From contig CAYTZS010000001.1 in the NCBI GenBank assembly GCA_964442355.1, forward strand, positions 1 to 64,000: DNA of 64,000 nucleotides, given 5' to 3'. Shown piece after piece: positions 1 through 8,372 of the stretch. The DNA is from UBA6168 sp964442355. GTDB lineage: Bacteria; Bacteroidota; Bacteroidia; Chitinophagales; Saprospiraceae. Numbering within the stretch: the stretch's first letter is position 1; each line of letters begins with the position of its first letter. Both the position numbers and the translations under genes were made by a program. The notes beneath the pieces are model-generated. The model was not told where the DNA came from. It did not search any database and was given only the letters and a program-made list of their open reading frames with translations.

Positions 1-372
1 CATTTTATGGACAGCATCAAACGGGTGGAACTGAAGCCGGAATACCAAAGCCGATTCGAGACCCGCCTTGGGCTGCCCAACGACCCCAAACTCAAGCCCG
101 GCGAAGCGGACATTGTGCTGGTAGTGAACACCTACATCTACATCCAAAACCGGGTGGAATACCTCAAAAACCTGCTCAACGTGCTGCCGAAAGGCGGAAA
201 AATCATCGTGGTGGACTTCAAGAAAAAACGGATGCCCATCAAGTACCCGATTGCCGACGTGCGCGTAGAACTTTATGAAGTGGAAAATGAACTAGAGGCC
301 GCCGGGTTTTCCAATTTTCAGTCGGACGACTGTGCGTTGGATTACCAGTATATTGTGATGGCGGAGAAATGA
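1..372 (+). CDS. Class I SAM-dependent methyltransferase, C-terminal part (5' end outside window)
   Basis: The reading frame is open from base 1, so the gene starts upstream of the window; the ATG at 7 is probably internal. The visible 123 residues hold the late strands of a Rossmann methyltransferase: an Asp-rich strand-4 region followed by 'VVNTYIYI', then a helix and 'LLNVLPKGGKIIVVDF', the usual strand-5 'pGG.lvivDf' segment, and a C-terminal helix/strand with 'ELEAAGF'. The SAM-binding glycine motif would lie outside the window, so the substrate cannot be judged. A stuttering inverted repeat starts nine bases after the stop and separates it from the ABC transporter ATPase gene on the same strand. 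Confidence 0.7.
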   Translation, partial: HFMDSIKRVELKPEYQSRFETRLGLPNDPKLKPGEADIVLVVNTYIYIQNRVEYLKNLLNVLPKGGKIIVVDFKKKRMPIKYPIADVRVELYEVENELEAAGFSNFQSDDCALDYQYIVMAEK

Positions 373-380
373 AAAAATGG

Positions 381-463
381 AGTTGATAAGGGTTGATAAA
401 AGTTGATTGGGTTGATAATTCAGCGCCCATCAACCTTATCAACCCTTATCAACTTTATCAACC
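381..463. repeat. Stuttering inverted repeat between methyltransferase and ABC ATPase genes
   Basis: Left arm 381-418 repeats the word gttgata(a/t)(g/a) about four times; right arm 429-463 repeats its reverse complement (ttatcaac) about four times. The arms begin just after the upstream stop (372) and end ten bases before the likely GTG start at 474. Transcribed as one mRNA, the arms could pair and cover the downstream ribosome-binding region. Confidence 0.8.
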
Positions 464-473
464 AAAGAAAATC

Positions 474-1100
474 GTGCTTTCAACCACAAACCTTCAATAC
501 TCCTACGACGGGAAAACATCCCTTCGCTTCCCGGACATCCGCTGCGAAACGGGCGAGCACTGGCTACTGCTCGGCCAATCGGGCTGTGGAAAGACGACAC
601 TGCTGCACCTGCTCGGCGGGCTGCTCACACCCCGGCAAGGCTCGGTGTTGGTCGGTGAAACAGCTATCAACGCTTTGACAACCAGCCAGTTAGATAAGTT
701 TCGGGGCAAGAAAATAGGCATCATCTTCCAAACGCCGCACTTCGTTCGGTCACTGCGAGTGGGAGAAAACCTCGAACTGGCACAGCAGCTCGCCGGGCTT
801 CCGGTGGACAAGCAACACATCACAGCGCTGCTCGGCAGGTTGGGGTTGGGCCACAAAATCAATGCAAAAACGGATGCCCTCAGCCAAGGCGAGCGCCAAC
901 GTGCCGCCATCGCACGGGCACTGGTGAACAAGCCGGAGGTCATTCTCGCCGATGAGCCGACCTCCGCCCTCGACGACAAAAATACGGTCGAGGTCATCCG
1001 GCTGCTGGAAGAAACGGCCACCGAGGTGAATGCCACGCTGTTGGTGGTGACGCACGATGGGCGGTTGAAAGAGAAGTTTGCGAAGCAGATAAAGTTATGA
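474..1100 (+). CDS. ABC transporter ATP-binding protein, LolD/MacB type
   Basis: Cytoplasmic ATPase of about 208 residues that powers the FtsX-like permease encoded next. Visible motifs in order: Walker A GQSGCGKTT, Q-loop 'IFQTPHF', signature 'LSQGERQ', Walker B 'VILADEPT' with the D-loop SALD, and the switch His in 'VVTHD'. I chose the GTG at 474 because the frame upstream of it (an ATG at 393 is possible) runs through the intergenic inverted repeat and would add 27 low-complexity residues absent from this family. The 208-residue product matches the usual LolD/MacB-type ATPase length. A second inverted repeat follows its stop codon. Confidence 0.9.
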   Translation: MLSTTNLQYSYDGKTSLRFPDIRCETGEHWLLLGQSGCGKTTLLHLLGGLLTPRQGSVLVGETAINALTTSQLDKFRGKKIGIIFQTPHFVRSLRVGENLELAQQLAGLPVDKQHITALLGRLGLGHKINAKTDALSQGERQRAAIARALVNKPEVILADEPTSALDDKNTVEVIRLLEETATEVNATLLVVTHDGRLKEKFAKQIKL

Positions 1101-1179
1101 TTGTTGTATTGTTATTATTGTTCGGGGACGCCGAAGCAATCATTACAATGCAACAATACAGCAATGCAACAATACAGCA
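1100..1179. repeat. Stuttering inverted repeat joining ATPase and permease genes
   Basis: Left arm 1100-1122 (words attgttgt, attgttatt, attgtt) starts on the last base of the ATPase stop codon. Right arm 1137-1179 contains a 16-base unit (caatgcaacaatacag) twice and runs into the start codon of the permease, whose ATG at 1180 is itself part of the third copy of the word 'caatg'. A small hairpin TTCGG/CCGAA (1121-1135) forms the loop. Confidence 0.8.
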
Positions 1180-2550
1180 ATGTTAAAATTAAGTTGGAAA
1201 AACCTCGTCAATAAGCCGCTGAACATGGCGCTAAGCCTCATCCTGTTTGCGTTGGGTGTGGGCCTGATTTCGTTGCTGCTGAACCTCAACCACCAAATCG
1301 AGGAGCGCTTCAACAAGAACCTAGCTGGGGTGGACCTCGTGCTGGGAGCGAAGGGAAGTCCGCTGCAAATGATTCTCTGCGCCATGTACCACGTGGACAA
1401 CCCCACGGGCAACATCCCGCTCGAAAAGTCGAAGGCATTTTTGAACCCCAAGCACCCGCTCATCAAGCAGGCTGTGCCACTTTCCTTGGGCGACAGCTAC
1501 CGGGGCTACCGCATCGTTGGCACCACCTACGACATCCTGCAAATGTACGGGGCAAGCCTAGCCGAGGGGCAACTTTGGGCCAATGCGATGGAAGGGACTG
1601 TCGGCGCAGGCGTGGCCGAGACACTGCACCTGCACATCGGCGATACGTTCAAAAGTTCGCACGGACTAGTCGATGGCATCGAGGAGCACGAGCACGATTT
1701 CAGGGTGGTAGGCATCTTGAAACCCGCTGGCTCGGTGATTGACCAATTGATTTTGACCCCGTCGGAAAGCATTTGGGAATCGCATGCTCATGCAGCGAAA
1801 GACAGTGGAGCGGAGACGGTGGACGGCGACACGAGTACCGTGGACGGCGATTCAGCTGCCTCAGCCTCAGCAGGACACGAGGGACACGACCACGAACATG
1901 GGGACCACGAACACACAAAAGTGGCTCCGACAGCTTACGACTCCCTGACAATCAGCCAGTTGGCAGAGCAGCAGCGCATGGAGCTGATGACGCAAACAGA
2001 CAAGGACATCACGGCCATTTTGGTCAAATTTCGCAGCCGCACCAACATTCAGGCGCTGAACATGGGCCGCAACATCAACGAAAACACCGACCTGATGGCG
2101 GCCAGCCCGCCCATCGAGATTGCCCGCCTCCAGACCAACCTCGGCCTCGGTGCCGATGCGCTGAAGGCATTGGCCTGGGTCATCGTGGTGGTATCCGGCC
2201 TGAGCATTTTCATCTCGCTCTTCTCCTCGCTGCGTGACCGCCGCTACGAGCTGGCACTGATGCGGGTGGTGGGTGGCTCACCGAGCACATTGTTCCGTTT
2301 GATCATCACGGAAGGGTTGCTACTGGCTGTCATGGGCTATGTTTTGGGCATCGTGTTGAGCCATTTGGGCATGGCCATTTTGGCGGGCTTCATGCAAGAC
2401 ACCTACCGCTACTCGTTCAGCGGGCTGCAATTTTTGCCGGAAGAAATCTGGCTGCTGGGTGGTGCGCTTGCCGTGGGCTTTGTGGCGGCGCTGATTCCGG
2501 CGTTGCAGGCAAGGCGAACGGATATTTCGGAGACGCTGTCAAATGGCTAA
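1180..2550 (+). CDS. ABC transporter permease, FtsX/MacB type, with His-rich periplasmic loop
   Basis: Inner-membrane permease of 456 residues that partners the upstream ATPase. Topology is that of the FtsX family: one N-terminal membrane segment (about residues 15-35), a long periplasmic domain, then three C-terminal membrane segments (about 330-450) with the characteristic 'ELALMRVVGGSPSTLF' coupling region. The periplasmic domain carries an inserted acidic/His-rich stretch near residues 200-250 containing HEGHDHEHGDHEH, which looks like a metal-binding spacer. Related permeases with His-rich loops sit beside zinc-related genes in other bacteria, so a role in zinc or another divalent metal is possible, but neighbours here do not prove it. 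Lipoprotein or macrolide-type substrates remain alternatives. Confidence 0.85.
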   Translation: MLKLSWKNLVNKPLNMALSLILFALGVGLISLLLNLNHQIEERFNKNLAGVDLVLGAKGSPLQMILCAMYHVDNPTGNIPLEKSKAFLNPKHPLIKQAVPLSLGDSYRGYRIVGTTYDILQMYGASLAEGQLWANAMEGTVGAGVAETLHLHIGDTFKSSHGLVDGIEEHEHDFRVVGILKPAGSVIDQLILTPSESIWESHAHAAKDSGAETVDGDTSTVDGDSAASASAGHEGHDHEHGDHEHTKVAPTAYDSLTISQLAEQQRMELMTQTDKDITAILVKFRSRTNIQALNMGRNINENTDLMAASPPIEIARLQTNLGLGADALKALAWVIVVVSGLSIFISLFSSLRDRRYELALMRVVGGSPSTLFRLIITEGLLLAVMGYVLGIVLSHLGMAILAGFMQDTYRYSFSGLQFLPEEIWLLGGALAVGFVAALIPALQARRTDISETLSNG

Positions 2551-2640
2551 TCTGACAAGAAAATTTGACACCCATTTGCCATAGATATGCTTTTAGTGCC
2601 CGCCGCCGAAAGCCCGCTTTCCATTGCCATTCGATTCACC

Positions 2641-2648
2641 TACATTTG
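2641..2648 (+). promoter_or_regulatory. Possible Bacteroidota -7 box for the 2721 gene
   Basis: TACATTTG fits TAnnTTTG 73 bases before the chosen start. No convincing -33 box is visible at the usual spacing, so this is tentative. Confidence 0.3.
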
Positions 2649-2720
2649 GTGACTGGGCTTGGAAATATGTGTTTGCACACATTTCAAAGCATCAAAAAAC
2701 GGCCTCGGATATTTTTCAAA

Positions 2721-5120
2721 ATGCCAAAATCCCGCTCAAGGCTGCTGTCCTGCCTGCTGTTGCTCTGCACAGGAAGCACAGCTTTGCTGGCACAGCTGGA
2801 CACTATCCACTGGTTGCCGCCAATGTATCCGGGCGGCACAATGGGTACCCAGTATCTCTACATTTCCACCCCCGAAGCATCTCCGTTTTCCATAACCATT
2901 GAAAATGGTGTCGGCCAGCAAGTGACGACCGCAGTGGTCAGCAGCACCCAGCCATTCATCTACGAACTCAGCGACACGTACAGCCAACTGCTCAAATCGG
3001 ACAACCAACTTCACCAGGTTTTGCCAAACTCCGGCCTCGTCGTCCACGGCCCGAAAAGGTTCAACATCTCCTTTCGGCTGCTCACCGAGGGCGGCGGCGA
3101 TGCTTGCTTTTTGACCTACAAAGGGCGGGCAGCACTCGGCAAGGTGTTCCGCATTGGCAACATCGTGCAGGGGCGTGACAAAGGTGGCGGGCGCTTCAAC
3201 ATGGTCGGTATCATGGCCACCGAGGACGGCACGACCATCCAACTCAGCGACTACAACGAAGCGACCATCCTCAGTGGAGCCGGGTTTGTGCCTGCACCCA
3301 TCACGATGCAACTCCAACGGGGCGAGTCAGTGGTTTTTGCACACTACGTGGGCGGCATCGCCGACGACCAGCCCATCAATAGCTTCATGGGGGCGCTATT
3401 GGAGGCTAACAAACCTGTGGCCGTTACCTGCGGCGCTTGGTACGGGGCTCCGGTGGTGTACGCTGCCAACGACATAGGTATTGACCAGATTTTGCCGCTC
3501 GAACGGGTGGGCAAGGAGTACATTTTTTGCCGGGGAGACGGGCCGACCACGCTTGAGCACCCCATCATCGTGGCGCACTACGATGGCACGGAAGTTTGGG
3601 TAAATGGGGCGGACACGGCCCTGGCTACGCTCGATGCTGGCGAGTTCATTTCTATTCCAGCCTCATTTTACATTCCTTCGGGCAATATTTTCGTACGAAC
3701 GACAGAGCCTGCGTTCGCCTATCAAATGACGGGAGGCCACGACACCGGCAAGACCAGCCTCAACACCGTCTCGCTGATGTTCATCCCGCCGCTGAGCTGC
3801 GGTATCCCGCATCGGATTGACAATGTTTGCCTCCCAAACTTCATCGGCTCGCAGCGATTCGACGGCTCGCTGTTGGTGGTGGCGCTCCGCAATGCAGCGG
3901 TCAATGTCCAATTCGATGGGCAGCCGATTGACCTTGGCCCTCCGAACCCCGTGCCCGGCAACGACGATTTCGTCACCTACAAGGCAGCGGACATTTTCAG
4001 CCATGTGGATGGAATCGGAACGATGCAACTAAGCTCAAGTGGGGCGGTGTACGTCACCATCATCGGGCGGCGGGAGTATGCCAGCTACGCCAGCTTTCTC
4101 ACGGGGTACGAGTATGTAAGCCCCGATGTCCAGATTACGCTGCATGGCGACGGCATCTGCCCGGATACCCTCACGGCACACGGTTTTTTTGACAAAATAA
4201 AATGGGTGTACGACGATACACTCATGCAAGAAGGCACCGACACGACCTTCATCGTACTGGCGCCTGGCGAGTACAAGGCAGTGGCTTACCTCGGCGGCTG
4301 CCGCAACACGGCTACTTTCACCGACTCATTGGACGTGCCACTTTCCGCTCCACAATTTGATTTCTCGTTCATTGAGCCAACCTGTTTCGGCTACCCGGAT
4401 GGGCAGATTTCCTTTGGTCTGCCCAATGGCGGCACACCGCCCTATCGTTATTCCGTTGACCACGGGCAGCATACTTCTGCCGACCCCGTGATTGAAAACT
4501 TGACGGGCGGCGACTACAAGCTCATCGTGCAGGATGCTTCTGGCTGCTACAACGAGCCTATTCATTTCGAGCTGCCGCAACCGGACAGCGTTTACGTGAA
4601 CCTCGTGGCCAGGCGCATGCCCAGCCCGCTCCGCCCCGGCGACGAGGTGCTTTTGCAGGGCTACACGACCACCACCATTTCAGCCACCGCTTGGGAGCCA
4701 CCCGATACTTCTGGCTGCCCCAATTGCCTGCTGTACACCATCTACCCTGAGGAAGCAACTTGGGTAAAACTGACCGTGTACGACGAAGGGGGATGCCCCG
4801 GCTCGGATAGTCTGCTGCTTGTCGTAGAGCCACAGGTGTACGCACCTAACGTCATCAACCCAGCCTCCACGGTGGGCAACGACCGTTTCATGCTCTATAC
4901 CGAGCTACCATCGCCAGTAGAAAAGCTGCTGATTTACGACCGCTGGGGAAACCAAGTGTTTGATAGGCAAAATTTCTTCACCAACTCACCTGCTGATGGG
5001 TGGGATGGTACGCACAAAGGCGAAGAGGTAGGAGAGGAGGTGTTTACTTTTTTGGCTGTGGTGGAGGTTGCGCCAGGCGTGGTTGTGGAAATGACGGGAA
5101 GTTTTTTGGTGGCTAGATAG
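2721..5120 (+). CDS. Secreted IgGFc-binding-like protein with SprB repeat and T9SS type B C-terminal domain
   Basis: A 799-residue exported cell-surface or secreted protein. The ATG at 2721 gives a clean signal peptide (MPKSRSRLLSCLLLLCTG followed by an Ala-rich cleavage region), whereas the earlier ATG at 2565 would put 52 unrelated residues in front. About residues 100-470 resemble the IgGFc-binding N-terminal beta-propeller-like region common in Bacteroidota surface proteins. Around 555-620 is a SprB-type repeat ('GGTPPYRYSVD', 'GDYKLIVQDASGC'). The end (about 706-799) is a gliding-motility-associated C-terminal domain (PNVINP, 'LLIYDRWGNQVFD', 'GWDGTHKG'), the type B signal for type IX secretion. 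Ligand unknown. Confidence 0.85.
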   Translation: MPKSRSRLLSCLLLLCTGSTALLAQLDTIHWLPPMYPGGTMGTQYLYISTPEASPFSITIENGVGQQVTTAVVSSTQPFIYELSDTYSQLLKSDNQLHQVLPNSGLVVHGPKRFNISFRLLTEGGGDACFLTYKGRAALGKVFRIGNIVQGRDKGGGRFNMVGIMATEDGTTIQLSDYNEATILSGAGFVPAPITMQLQRGESVVFAHYVGGIADDQPINSFMGALLEANKPVAVTCGAWYGAPVVYAANDIGIDQILPLERVGKEYIFCRGDGPTTLEHPIIVAHYDGTEVWVNGADTALATLDAGEFISIPASFYIPSGNIFVRTTEPAFAYQMTGGHDTGKTSLNTVSLMFIPPLSCGIPHRIDNVCLPNFIGSQRFDGSLLVVALRNAAVNVQFDGQPIDLGPPNPVPGNDDFVTYKAADIFSHVDGIGTMQLSSSGAVYVTIIGRREYASYASFLTGYEYVSPDVQITLHGDGICPDTLTAHGFFDKIKWVYDDTLMQEGTDTTFIVLAPGEYKAVAYLGGCRNTATFTDSLDVPLSAPQFDFSFIEPTCFGYPDGQISFGLPNGGTPPYRYSVDHGQHTSADPVIENLTGGDYKLIVQDASGCYNEPIHFELPQPDSVYVNLVARRMPSPLRPGDEVLLQGYTTTTISATAWEPPDTSGCPNCLLYTIYPEEATWVKLTVYDEGGCPGSDSLLLVVEPQVYAPNVINPASTVGNDRFMLYTELPSPVEKLLIYDRWGNQVFDRQNFFTNSPADGWDGTHKGEEVGEEVFTFLAVVEVAPGVVVEMTGSFLVAR

Positions 5121-5125
5121 CCATT

Positions 5126-7699
5126 TCAAAACCCAGGAATGTATTCGTCCTCGTTTTCCGCTGCCGGCGCTTTTTCGCCCTCATCCTGCCAACCCTGTGG
5201 CTCTCGCACCATGTTGAGCGGGGCACCAAATGCCTTGATGAGTTCCGCCCGTATGCGCCTTTTTTGGGTCTCGCTTCGGTCGAACTTCTCCTTCACTTTG
5301 CGCTTGTTTGTCTCGTACTTGTACTTATCCAGTGTGCCGCTGACGTGGAAATAGAGGTTGAAAAAGCCATTTTCCTTGGCGGGGATGGACTCCACGTTCT
5401 TGTTGTTTTTCTTGAACTTGTTGGCCAGCACCTGCCCAGCGTTCACCTTGATGCCGTAGTCAATTCGGCCATCGAAGCTCTGCTCGCCAGCGAAGGTCAG
5501 GTTCATCGCATTGTTTTGGAGGAACATGGCAGGTAGGTAGAAGGTGCCGTCCTTTACTTCCAACCAGTTTTGCATGTCCTCAAAACGCACGTTGCGGAGG
5601 TCTTGAATTTTGGCGTAAGTGGCAAATTCTTCCAGCATTTGAAAGTTCTTCAGCTCGCCCTTGCGGATGCCGACGCCTGCCCAGACATGTAGTTTATCGG
5701 TCTGGAAAACACCCGTCGAGTCCCAAAAAGCATGGATGAGCAACTTGGAGTTCATGTCGCCGGAGATGTTCTCAGCCTTGAGGTATTCCTGCCCGACATT
5801 TTCCGTTTGCCGGAAAAACTCCTTTACATCAATCATCTGGCAGTCGAGCTTGACCTCAAGGCGGGGTTCTTTTTCGAAGAAAACCGTCCCGTCGAGCGCA
5901 AACTTGCCGTCCATGCCATCAGCTTTGCCCTCGACGCGCATTTGGGCGGCCTCGAAAACCAGCGTCCCATCGAAGTTGCGTCCCTCGATTTTATTGTAGC
6001 TGAACTCATCCACCTTGGCATTGAAGCTGCCTTTGAGCAGGTCGGTGATACGGCCCCGGCTTTCGTTTTTGGCGACTTTCAGCGAGTCAAACACCTCGGC
6101 TTGCACCTCTTCCTCCTTCACGGGCACATCCGTCAGCTTCACGAGTCGGGCAACGTCCATGATGGGGGAGCGCAGCTCGGCATTGAACTCCAGCACAGCA
6201 TTTTCGGAGTTGAGCGAATCGGCGAGCAGCACGGGCAGCAGGTTGTTCACCGAGCCTTGGAGGTTGATTTCGCTGCCAGCACCTTGCAGTTTCAGCCCTT
6301 CGAGGGTTAGTTGGTTGTCACGCAGTAGCAGTTTTCCCGTGTCAAAGGTCAGCGTCTCGCCGTTTATGTTGAGGCTTGCATCGTCGAAAATCACGTCACC
6401 GCTCATCTCCACGGCAGTAATGCTGCGGATGTTCACCATGTCGCTGTAGTAGCCGCTCAGCGATAGATTCTGGATTTCCACCTCACCATCTCCGCCCGTG
6501 ATAGCGGGATTATTGAGCAGGCCATACACCTCGCCGACTGGCACAGCACCGTCAGCCTTGAGGTCAATTTTTGGGTCGTCCATGTCCTCGACCCTCAGGC
6601 TGAGGGTAATGAGTTGACGGTTGAGGTAGCCCTTAAAATTACTGATTTCAAAGATGGACTGCTGGTTGTTTCGTCCCTCGCCGTTGGTGAAGCGGGCATC
6701 GAAAGATACGTCGTTGAAAGGCTCGTTGAGGCGGGGGCTACTCAGTTTTCCGTCGTCGAGGCCGAACTCGAAGTTGATGGCTGGCCGTTCGGCGGCACTG
6801 AGTTTGCCCTGCACGAGCGCAGCAAACTTAAAGCGACCAGTGCTGCTGAAATCACCGAAGGCGCTAAGGTATTGCGCTGGCATCAGCGCAATAACAGACT
6901 CCAAACTGGCATCCTCAGCGGTTACTTTTAGGTCAAAATCAGTAAAGTTTTTCTTCGACTGTACGAAGCCAAGCACATTGAAGGCGTTTTCTTCCACCAT
7001 CACACGTGCCTTCTCGAAAGTGTACTTGCCCCGCTCCAAGTCAACGGAAACGATGGCATCGTAGCCCCATTTCTTGCCCTCAAAATAGCGGGTAGCGTCA
7101 ATGTCAATGAAGTTGGAGGCGAGACTTGCATTGCTCTTTAGGTCAAACTGTTTTTCAGAAAATTGACCGGAAAACGTTGCCGACTCCACCAGCGTCATCA
7201 TGTCCTGTCGCAGTTTGTCGTCTTGGTAAATAAGCTCCATGTTCTCCAATCGGGCATTTTCGAGCGAGATGTTGAACTTGCTGCTTTCGTTCTCCGATTT
7301 GGAGGGTTTGAAAATATCGTAGTTGCTTTTGCCCGCCTTGTCAACATGCACTTTGAGCGCACCATTCTTCACGGTCACAGCATGTACCTTCACCTGTGAC
7401 TCAAACAGGCTCAACAATCGGAAATTAAAGGCCACCTCCTTGGCTTCGAGCAGCGGCTGCTTGTTCAGGCCCATCACCACCACATCGTTCAGGCTGGCGG
7501 TGGCATCGGGGAAGTTGCGCAGCAGCGAGAGGGTGAAGCTGCCCACCTTCAGCTCTGTTTTAAGTTGTTTGTTGATTTGCGAAATCAGTTTTTTGCCAAC
7601 CGCTTCTTGGAAGAAAGCGGCAACTACGACCGCTGCCATAACCGTCAGCACTACTACTGCCGCCAAACTGATGAATGCCCGCTTAATGTTTTTATTCAT
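5126..7699 (-). CDS. AsmA-like inner-membrane-anchored protein
   Basis: An 857-residue protein with one N-terminal membrane segment (about residues 8-30) and a long periplasmic body. The sequence after the anchor ('LLRNFPDATASLNDVVV') and the repeated beta-strand pattern, with late segments such as 'LRNVRFEDMQNWLEVKDGTFYLPAM', are typical of the AsmA/TamB-like repeating beta-groove superfamily, whose members bridge the periplasm and are implicated in lipid transport to the outer membrane. It converges with the T9SS cargo gene, the two stops being only five bases apart. The C-terminal tail is charged and variable. No operon partner is visible. Confidence 0.8.
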   Translation of the reverse strand: MNKNIKRAFISLAAVVVLTVMAAVVVAAFFQEAVGKKLISQINKQLKTELKVGSFTLSLLRNFPDATASLNDVVVMGLNKQPLLEAKEVAFNFRLLSLFESQVKVHAVTVKNGALKVHVDKAGKSNYDIFKPSKSENESSKFNISLENARLENMELIYQDDKLRQDMMTLVESATFSGQFSEKQFDLKSNASLASNFIDIDATRYFEGKKWGYDAIVSVDLERGKYTFEKARVMVEENAFNVLGFVQSKKNFTDFDLKVTAEDASLESVIALMPAQYLSAFGDFSSTGRFKFAALVQGKLSAAERPAINFEFGLDDGKLSSPRLNEPFNDVSFDARFTNGEGRNNQQSIFEISNFKGYLNRQLITLSLRVEDMDDPKIDLKADGAVPVGEVYGLLNNPAITGGDGEVEIQNLSLSGYYSDMVNIRSITAVEMSGDVIFDDASLNINGETLTFDTGKLLLRDNQLTLEGLKLQGAGSEINLQGSVNNLLPVLLADSLNSENAVLEFNAELRSPIMDVARLVKLTDVPVKEEEVQAEVFDSLKVAKNESRGRITDLLKGSFNAKVDEFSYNKIEGRNFDGTLVFEAAQMRVEGKADGMDGKFALDGTVFFEKEPRLEVKLDCQMIDVKEFFRQTENVGQEYLKAENISGDMNSKLLIHAFWDSTGVFQTDKLHVWAGVGIRKGELKNFQMLEEFATYAKIQDLRNVRFEDMQNWLEVKDGTFYLPAMFLQNNAMNLTFAGEQSFDGRIDYGIKVNAGQVLANKFKKNNKNVESIPAKENGFFNLYFHVSGTLDKYKYETNKRKVKEKFDRSETQKRRIRAELIKAFGAPLNMVREPQGWQDEGEKAPAAENEDEYIPGF

Positions 7700-7731
7700 G
7701 GTCCAAAAGCCTTGTGTCTGTTATTCTGCGA

Positions 7732-7759
7732 TAAAGGTAAAGCTATCGGACGGGGCAAG
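7732..7759 (-). promoter_or_regulatory. Likely promoter of the AsmA-like gene
   Basis: Reading leftwards, CTTG (7759-7756), 16 bases, then TACCTTTA (7739-7732), close to TTTG-N19-TAnnTTTG. It would give a leader of roughly 25-30 bases before the start at 7699. Confidence 0.35.
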
Positions 7760-7808
7760 TGTTCACATACTGCACTAAAATATTTTTGGAAAAAATTTCA
7801 ACTGTTGT

Positions 7809-7838
7809 TTTGACAAAGGAAAGATGCTCCTATATTTG
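7809..7838 (+). promoter_or_regulatory. Promoter of tRNA-Val
   Basis: TTTG at 7809-7812, 18 bases, TATATTTG at 7831-7838, an almost exact Bacteroidota sigma-70-type promoter, 32 bases before the mature tRNA 5' end. Confidence 0.75.
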
Positions 7839-7869
7839 CACCCGCTTTCGAAGGATAGCGGCAAAATCA

Positions 7870-7944
7870 GGGCGCATAGCTCAGCTGGTTCAGAGCATCT
7901 GCCTTACAAGCAGAGGGTCCGCGGTTCGAATCCGTGTGCGCCCA
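7870..7944 (+). tRNA. tRNA-Val (anticodon TAC)
   Basis: Complete cloverleaf: acceptor GGGCGCA pairs with TGCGCCC, D-stem GCTC/GAGC, anticodon stem TCTGC/GCAGA with loop CTTACAA (anticodon TAC), T-stem with the loop TTCGAAT, discriminator A at 7944. CCA is not encoded. A strong promoter precedes it and an intrinsic terminator follows. The 3' half, from the variable loop onward, is copied exactly in the two tRNA-like sequences at 8241 and 8615. Confidence 0.95.
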
Positions 7945-7952
7945 CCCAATTC

Positions 7953-7990
7953 AAAGCCTTCAAGGAAATCCTTGAAGGCTTTTTTATTTT
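7953..7990 (+). terminator. Intrinsic terminator after tRNA-Val (first copy)
   Basis: An 11-bp stem (AGCCTTCAAGG / CCTTGAAGGCT) with loop aaat, followed by a run of T. The same terminator recurs exactly at 8327 and 8701. Confidence 0.9.
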
Positions 7991-7998
7991 CACCAATT

Positions 7999-8250
7999 AT
8001 GGCACACGTTTACCTCCTCTATTCCGAAGCACTGGACAAATTCTACATCGGCCACACTGAGCAAGACCCCGCCGAGCGCCTTCTCAGGCACCTGACCAAC
8101 CAAGGCGGTTTCACTGCCAAGGCCAAGGACTGGAAAATCGTTTACCAAAAATCATTCGAAACAAAGTCAATAGCATACGCAGAAGAACGGAGGCTGAAAA
8201 AATTGAAGTCCAAATCCGCTTTGATGAAGTTGGCAGGTTTTGGCGCATAG
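7999..8250 (+). CDS. Small GIY-YIG (URI) nuclease-domain protein, copy 1
   Basis: An 83-residue protein that is little more than one GIY-YIG domain: 'VYLLYS' then 'FYIGHT' (the YIG half), the Arg in 'AERLLRH', and 'AEERRLKKLKSK' holding the usual Glu. Stand-alone URI-domain proteins of this size are frequent in Bacteroidota; DNA-cleavage activity is inferred from the fold only. The ATG at 7999 follows directly the tRNA-Val terminator, so it lacks an obvious promoter of its own. Its stop codon TAG (8248-8250) coincides with positions 8-10 of the tRNA-like sequence that follows, so the coding end and the tRNA-like element overlap. Confidence 0.85.
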   Translation: MAHVYLLYSEALDKFYIGHTEQDPAERLLRHLTNQGGFTAKAKDWKIVYQKSFETKSIAYAEERRLKKLKSKSALMKLAGFGA

Positions 8251-8318
8251 GCCAGCTCGTTCAGCGCATCCCGACTGGCAAGTCGGGAGGGTCCGCGGTT
8301 CGAATCCGTGTGCGCCCA
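8241..8318 (+). other. tRNA-like sequence 1 (degenerate tRNA-Val derivative)
   Basis: The 3' half is identical to tRNA-Val from the variable loop through TGCGCCCACC, and the acceptor 5' strand GGCGCA still pairs. The D-stem no longer pairs (GGCC against GCGC), the first acceptor base is T, and the anticodon arm is replaced by a 7-bp palindrome TCCCGAC/GTCGGGA with a six-base loop TGGCAA, so no regular seven-base anticodon loop exists. Unlikely to be a working decoding tRNA; it could be a tRNA mimic or a fossil of an insertion. Confidence 0.75.
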
Positions 8319-8326
8319 CCCAATTC

Positions 8327-8364
8327 AAAGCCTTCAAGGAAATCCTTGAAGGCTTTTTTATTTT
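8327..8364 (+). terminator. Intrinsic terminator, second copy
   Basis: Exact copy of the tRNA-Val terminator, placed after tRNA-like sequence 1. Confidence 0.85.
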
Positions 8365-8372
8365 CACCAATT

